64,000 nt of DNA from Channallabes apus (taxonomy: Eukaryota > Chordata > Actinopteri > Siluriformes > Clariidae). Location of the stretch: assembly GCA_030522415.1 (NCBI GenBank), contig CM060107.1, forward strand, positions 26,038,571 through 26,102,570, read 5' to 3'. This document shows, piece after piece, positions 59,022-64,000 of this stretch. The notes under the pieces are model-generated. The model did no database searches and had not been told where the DNA came from. It worked only from the letters and a program-made list of their open reading frames with translations. The translations under genes and the position numbers were made by a program. Numbering within the stretch: position 1 is the first letter of the stretch; each line of letters begins with the position of its first letter.

Positions 59022-62000
59022 CCTGTTCCAAAGAAACGGGGGTGGGATTAGAAAGCAGACAACGGACAGTATTAAAGAGATTAAGCGTTCAAATGCTAAA
59101 ATGTTGTAACTATGCTTATGAGTGTTAAAAAAAATATATAGACTACAGTATAATTCTATACATGCAGTATTAATAATATATTCTCTTGGGTAACACATGT
59201 AACTGCAATTATGCATGCTTGTACTTTTTGTTTATAAAATTCATATCTATGAAACAGAGATAAGTAGAGCTCTGCAAATATAAGTTTGTTGTTGCTGTGC
59301 TGTGATGTTTTACAGCAATGAAACATTGCATGTTTTATCAAGTTTTTTTTTCTTTTCTTTTTTTCCAGACATGATAAGTGCAATAAAACAGAAAAGAAAT
59401 GTAACAGGAAACAGATTGGGGCTGAGATTTTTGGAAAGCAACCTTAAAAGCATCAAGAACCACTGACACACATGCCAGTGACTTTCTGAAAGTCTTTTTA
59501 AAAATAAAAATCCAGCCACTGTTCTTTAGCAGAATGAATATTTCAATAATGAATTTTCCCATCATGTTCACACTAGTGTGTAGCTGGTCAAAGAATGTGT
59601 TCATACACATATATGCTATATGTTTTGTCTCATTCTTCCACGTATTATAGTCAATGTGTTAGGCGTTGCGTTTTTGTACAATGAAGAAGACCAACAGCAG
59701 AGTCATAGGGCTGGGGGTTGGGTGTATGGACAGCGTGTATTATATAAAGCTGCTTCAAGGTCACTGCGTAGACACTGATGGCCACGGATAGAGCTCAAGG
59801 TGACATTACAAAAAAGAGGTTAGGGTCAGAATTGAACAGAAAACAACGTTATTTTCTGATATCGAAATATACCTTGACCATATTCTCAAAATATCAATTT
59901 AACTTGGAGAAACTCACCCCTCTCCAGAGCGCTGTTTCTTTCAGTCTTCACAGTCAGTGGTTGGCCCAGAAGAGTCTGGGTGGAGTTCAAGTCCATCATC
60001 ACACCCAAACATTTTAAAGGAGAGTTTTGCACCTTTTGTAATCCTTGCAGTCAAGCAGGGAATTCACATCTCGGGGTTTCCACAATAGGTTGTCAGTTGT
60101 TAATTTTTTTATCAAACTGATTGCAACTCTTGGGCGACAGCCATATTGAGGTTTACCAGTAGAGAGCCAGTGTCCACATTCCCTGTTGGTCATGTCCTAT
60201 ATCTCTCCCACTCCGAAACCCTTTTCTGTCCCAGTTTCATGCAATTAGATATAATACTAAAACCCGTAAAGGAAATCCAGTGAATCGTTTGGAGCGATCA
60301 GAGCAAAGTCCATGTGTTGACCTATTAATACATCCACTTCAGGTTTAAAAATAACAGTCTTTAAAGCTTCAGATGCTTCCACTTATTCATAGAATTCAAG
60401 TGACCCTGTCCTATATCAATGTGCCTTTCTGTTGCCTGCACTGTATTCCTGCGATTAAGATTTTATAGACCAAGCACGATGATAAGTCCTTATTGATTTG
60501 CTGTTGTTGATTTACATAAGCCTCCACCAAGGAAACCAAAGTCACAGTATTGGTGAGGTCAGCCCTTGTGAGTGGTTATGTATGCGTGTGTGGGGGGAGG
60601 GGGGGACTTTCATCCCCCTTGTTAATAGTAGCCCATAAATCCAGATTTTGTCATTGCTGTGTTGAACAATAAATCCATAACCTTGTACAGAAGAGCATTT
60701 AGTCTTTTATTTCATGCCGCTCTTTTGCTTGTTCATGTAAATAATAATTTTCCATTTCCAGTATATTCTCCACTGAGCAATAGAATAAATTCATATGCCT
60801 TAGGAACCGTCGACTTATACAGAGGATAAGTTATGAATCCTATTGCCATGGGTCCTGTCTTGGCAAGTTTCCACAGGGTACTTGACTGGTGCTTGCGTGG
60901 ACTGCGATTTGCCTCAGAAGCAAATTCCCTTTCAACTCCATTTCTCCAGATGCCTGACAAAAGAAGACAGACCAGAAAAGCCTGGATGAACAAAACAACC
61001 TGCACGAAGCCTGACACACATCCCTGACGTAAGAACGGCCATGCATTACCTATACATGCTCCTGTTGCAGGTTGAGGAAGTTCATTGCCTCCAGATTTAA
61101 TTATGGTCTCTGTTAAGGTAAGAGAAAGGACAGCTGGGGAGCTGCAGCGGATAAGGACCAGAAGCTTGCATCTCCTATACATACACACTGCTTCCTACCC
61201 TGAGCAAGTCCTTTTTAGGAAACGTGTATGTGGCCATAAACTGAAGGCCAAATTTTACTTACTGTGTGTTTTCTGTGCATTTTCCTTGATTTTATAACAT
61301 AACATTTGCAATAAGGATTTATTACTTTTTTTAATTAAAGATATTAGACCTTAGATATTAAATTAATTAAAATGAACACACTGTGGTGCTCAGAAGAAGC
61401 AATCCAGTTTGCCGTTACGGACCGCTTGGCTGAAAATGTGGAGTGCTGATGAAGAAGCTAATGAAGACTTGATAATTGTATACTATAGCTGGTATACTAC
61501 ATTACCCAGCACACAGCACAGGACATTCATACAAAGGGCTTACTGATGGTACTGACTTCTGTTGCATTTTTCTTTCTCCTCTCTCTTTCTCTCTATCGTT
61601 TAAAGAAGGGCTGTTGTATCCATGGGAACCCAAAGTCATGAGCTCTGCTTTCTAAAATAACACCTCACTATATTAGTTCACACTGTAACAAAACAAGTCA
61701 CTTTGGAAATACGGCTGATCAACACAGCCAATGTGCATCCTTCTTAACAGTCAAGGTTGTTGATGTCACCAACTTACCTTTAATGTAAAGAGAGTCCCAG
61801 CAGGTCCCCGCTTCATAAGAATCTCACCAATCCCAAGTAGTGTTAACGGAATTGTGTTGCTTGAGGGTTTCGTTACAGTATTTCCCTGAGGTTTCCAGAG
61901 TTGCCCTGGAGAGGAGCATTAAACAATCTTATTCCTTTCATCATCCAAACAGTCAAGAGTGCCAAGAAAATGAGAATACACAGGCAAACTCAGGCAGTCC

Positions 62001-62194
62001 TCACACTTTCTTGTCCTGTCCTCCTTATCCCTGTTTTCTGTCTCTCTTCTCCTCTCTTACACACATATATATACATCAACACACATTACCCTCTCTATCT
62101 CTGCTTCGCTCTTCACACTGTGGTGTGTGTCAGTGTGTGTGTGAAAGCTTGGCTCATCTACCCAAGCACGCTGTTGCACACTCTCACCCCACTC

Positions 62195-62230
<36 letters not shown>

Positions 62231-64000
62231 CGGAGGTTTTGCAGTGCTACTCTCCATCCTGATTGGTTTGTTATAATGGAGTTAACCCTTTTGTCTCCTG
62301 CAAGAGGAAAAGCACTCCTTCTTTTTTTATTTTTTTATTTTTTTATTTCACCAGTTCATTCCAAGCTTTAGTAGTGATGTGTGCTTAAGATCTGCTTGTG
62401 ATCTGCATGATGCTTGAACTACTGATCGCATGAAATTGCCACACCTGATTTTGATACTCATGTCCCATGATCTGATAGTTTTCCTCAGGGGTGAAAGGGA
62501 CGGAGGGTATAGCAGTAACTGATGAGCATATTACTTTTGCTGTGTGTGTGTGGGGCTGATTGTGCATGCATTAATACAGAGAGGTTGCCTGATTGATAGC
62601 TTCAATTATGTTGGCCTGTCACTTGGCAGAGGGGCCCGTCAACTTCAATTCATTTCGTATGGCTCATTTGCCAGGTGAGCTAAAAGCTAGGGGGGTGGGG
62701 CACAGCTTCTCATTTGAAAAGACAGTCACGGCATTCCTGGATCTGTGTGCGCGCTGTGTCCACAGTTTAATTTAAAGCATTGCTAGCTGTAAACCCACAC
62801 TGTTGTTCCTCCCACTCCCAACTCACATCAACAGGAGTTCCATGTACACCAAGTAGGTGTACAGGAATAAGCCATGACTACAAAAAACGCTGCTGTTGAT
62901 ATGAGATATGAAATGGACTAATATTCATATTAGGCAGATATTTAGGACTGGTCATGTAATTGTGCATAAACTCTAATACTGTTATTGTAGAGTTAGTGTT
63001 TGTATGTTTTCACAGTGTACATACAGTCAATGCTTTTACAGTGGTTGAAAAAAAAAACATCTTTGGAGTGCAGGAGGTGTATTATTAAGTGGCACATATT
63101 CCTCTGTGCTTAAGGCAGTGTACTTCCTCAAACTTTTCACTAAAGACAGACTCAATAATTCATTTGCACATTAATATTTCAGTTGGATTTTCCTGCAGTC
63201 CCCAGACGCTTCTGACTGATATTCTGTTATTCTGAGTCATTTTTCTTCCCCTTTGTTCTGCAATAGGCATTTTATATACAGTATATAGAAAGACATATAT
63301 AGAAAGAGAGAGTGAGAGAGACTCAATCAGTGCAGCTGGATTCTTACTTTTCTTAATTCTTAATTTTATCTAATGTCATATATATGGTATTAACATTTTT
63401 AAAAACACTTTGATCCGATGTATTTATTGATGGTCAGAGAAAAAGAATACGTAAAAAGTAACACATGAAGCATCATGCTTTAATAATGTTGATAATTAAT
63501 CCATGCATGGTGGTGTGATATGGCCTGGCGTATACCTGTCTATAAAATCTAACCATTAAACATCTATAATATTGAAATGAAACTTTGACACACACTTTTA
63601 TAATGTTTATATTTAAAAATAATGTCATCCAACTTCAGGAAGACAAGTTAGTTCCTGTTATCATCTACAGTAAAGCAGCTATAAATTGTTCACTCACCAG
63701 CTTCTCTTTTTTTATCTCTTGAATTGAATAAGACAAAACAACGGCTTATTATGTCACTGAGAAACCAGGGGGGAAAAGTGCAGATACTGGAGAATCCAGA
63801 ATTGGAGATATATTTATTAGACTTGTATTATGTGGAGTATCCACTATGCAAGTCCAAGTGTGAGACATACAGTACTCCATATTAGAATTAATGCATTAAT
63901 AATGTCACTTATTTTAACTTACAACCAGAACTAGTGCTAGAACTGCTATTATACAAAATGAACTTTTGATTTGAGATTTCATCCATGCCATTGTGTAAAT
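59022..64000. other. Region upstream of gpr22, no gene recognised
   Basis: It should contain untranslated gpr22 leader exons and promoter, but none could be placed. A minus-strand open frame at 60733-61188 (151 codons) resembles no family I know. A CT run lies at about 62195-62227, T-rich repeats at 62317-62348, and GT runs near 62120 and 62543. No transposon ends were identified, so this is the least repeat-rich end of the window. Confidence 0.45.

Noticed and set aside
60733..61188. Minus-strand 151-codon open frame upstream of gpr22
   Set aside because: It matches no family that I recognise, has no splice or promoter context and unremarkable composition, so it is most likely chance.

Overview
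The window is vertebrate nuclear DNA, almost certainly from a teleost fish. Genes are split into many short exons with GT-AG introns and scattered among Tc1/mariner, hAT, SINE and LINE repeats typical of ray-finned fish. The style of the tRNA-derived SINEs suggests an ostariophysan such as a catfish, but that is a weak inference. Seven protein-coding genes were rebuilt exon by exon. Every reading frame closes across its splice sites, and the lengths match the vertebrate families where I know them.

Layout. 1-8980: no host gene; old Tc1 copies, a hAT MITE nested in a SINE, and a defective Tc1. 9515-15339 (+): tmpo, the LEM-domain inner nuclear membrane protein LAP2, with a young non-autonomous LTR element (10523-12928) in its second intron. 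17494-22138 (+): slc25a3, the mitochondrial phosphate carrier, with mutually exclusive exons 3A/3B and two related intronic copies that look like H/ACA snoRNAs. 23745-24915: LINE 3' end. 26191-31094 (+): an ldhb-type lactate dehydrogenase. 37213-31986 (-): golt1b, converging on ldhb. 37809-44639 (+): slc35b4, head to head with golt1b, with a minor-spliceosome (U12-type) intron. 46099-55359 (+): a chchd3 (MIC19)-like MICOS gene with an unusual 346-codon Pro/Ser/Thr-rich exon, a 15-nt microexon, and an apparently intact Tc1 transposon in its last intron. 59018-57693 (-): gpr22, an orphan GPCR with an intronless coding region. 59022-64000: no gene recognised.

The genes do not form a pathway. They look like a conserved synteny block: homologues lie on human 12q23 (TMPO-SLC25A3), 12p12 (LDHB, GOLT1B) and 7q22-q33 (SLC35B4, CHCHD3, GPR22). 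Two encode mitochondrial proteins (slc25a3, chchd3), and their upstream regions carry CCAAT boxes plus ETS/CRE-like or NRF-1 motifs.

No wholly new cellular system was found. The best leads are the expanded MIC19-like protein, the U12 intron carrying a LINE, the duplicated intronic snoRNA candidates, the possibly active Tc1 copy, the LTR element with its repeat-rich ORF, and a large foldback structure in ldhb intron 6. Exon boundaries come from splice consensus, frame closure and remembered homology; no alignment was run.
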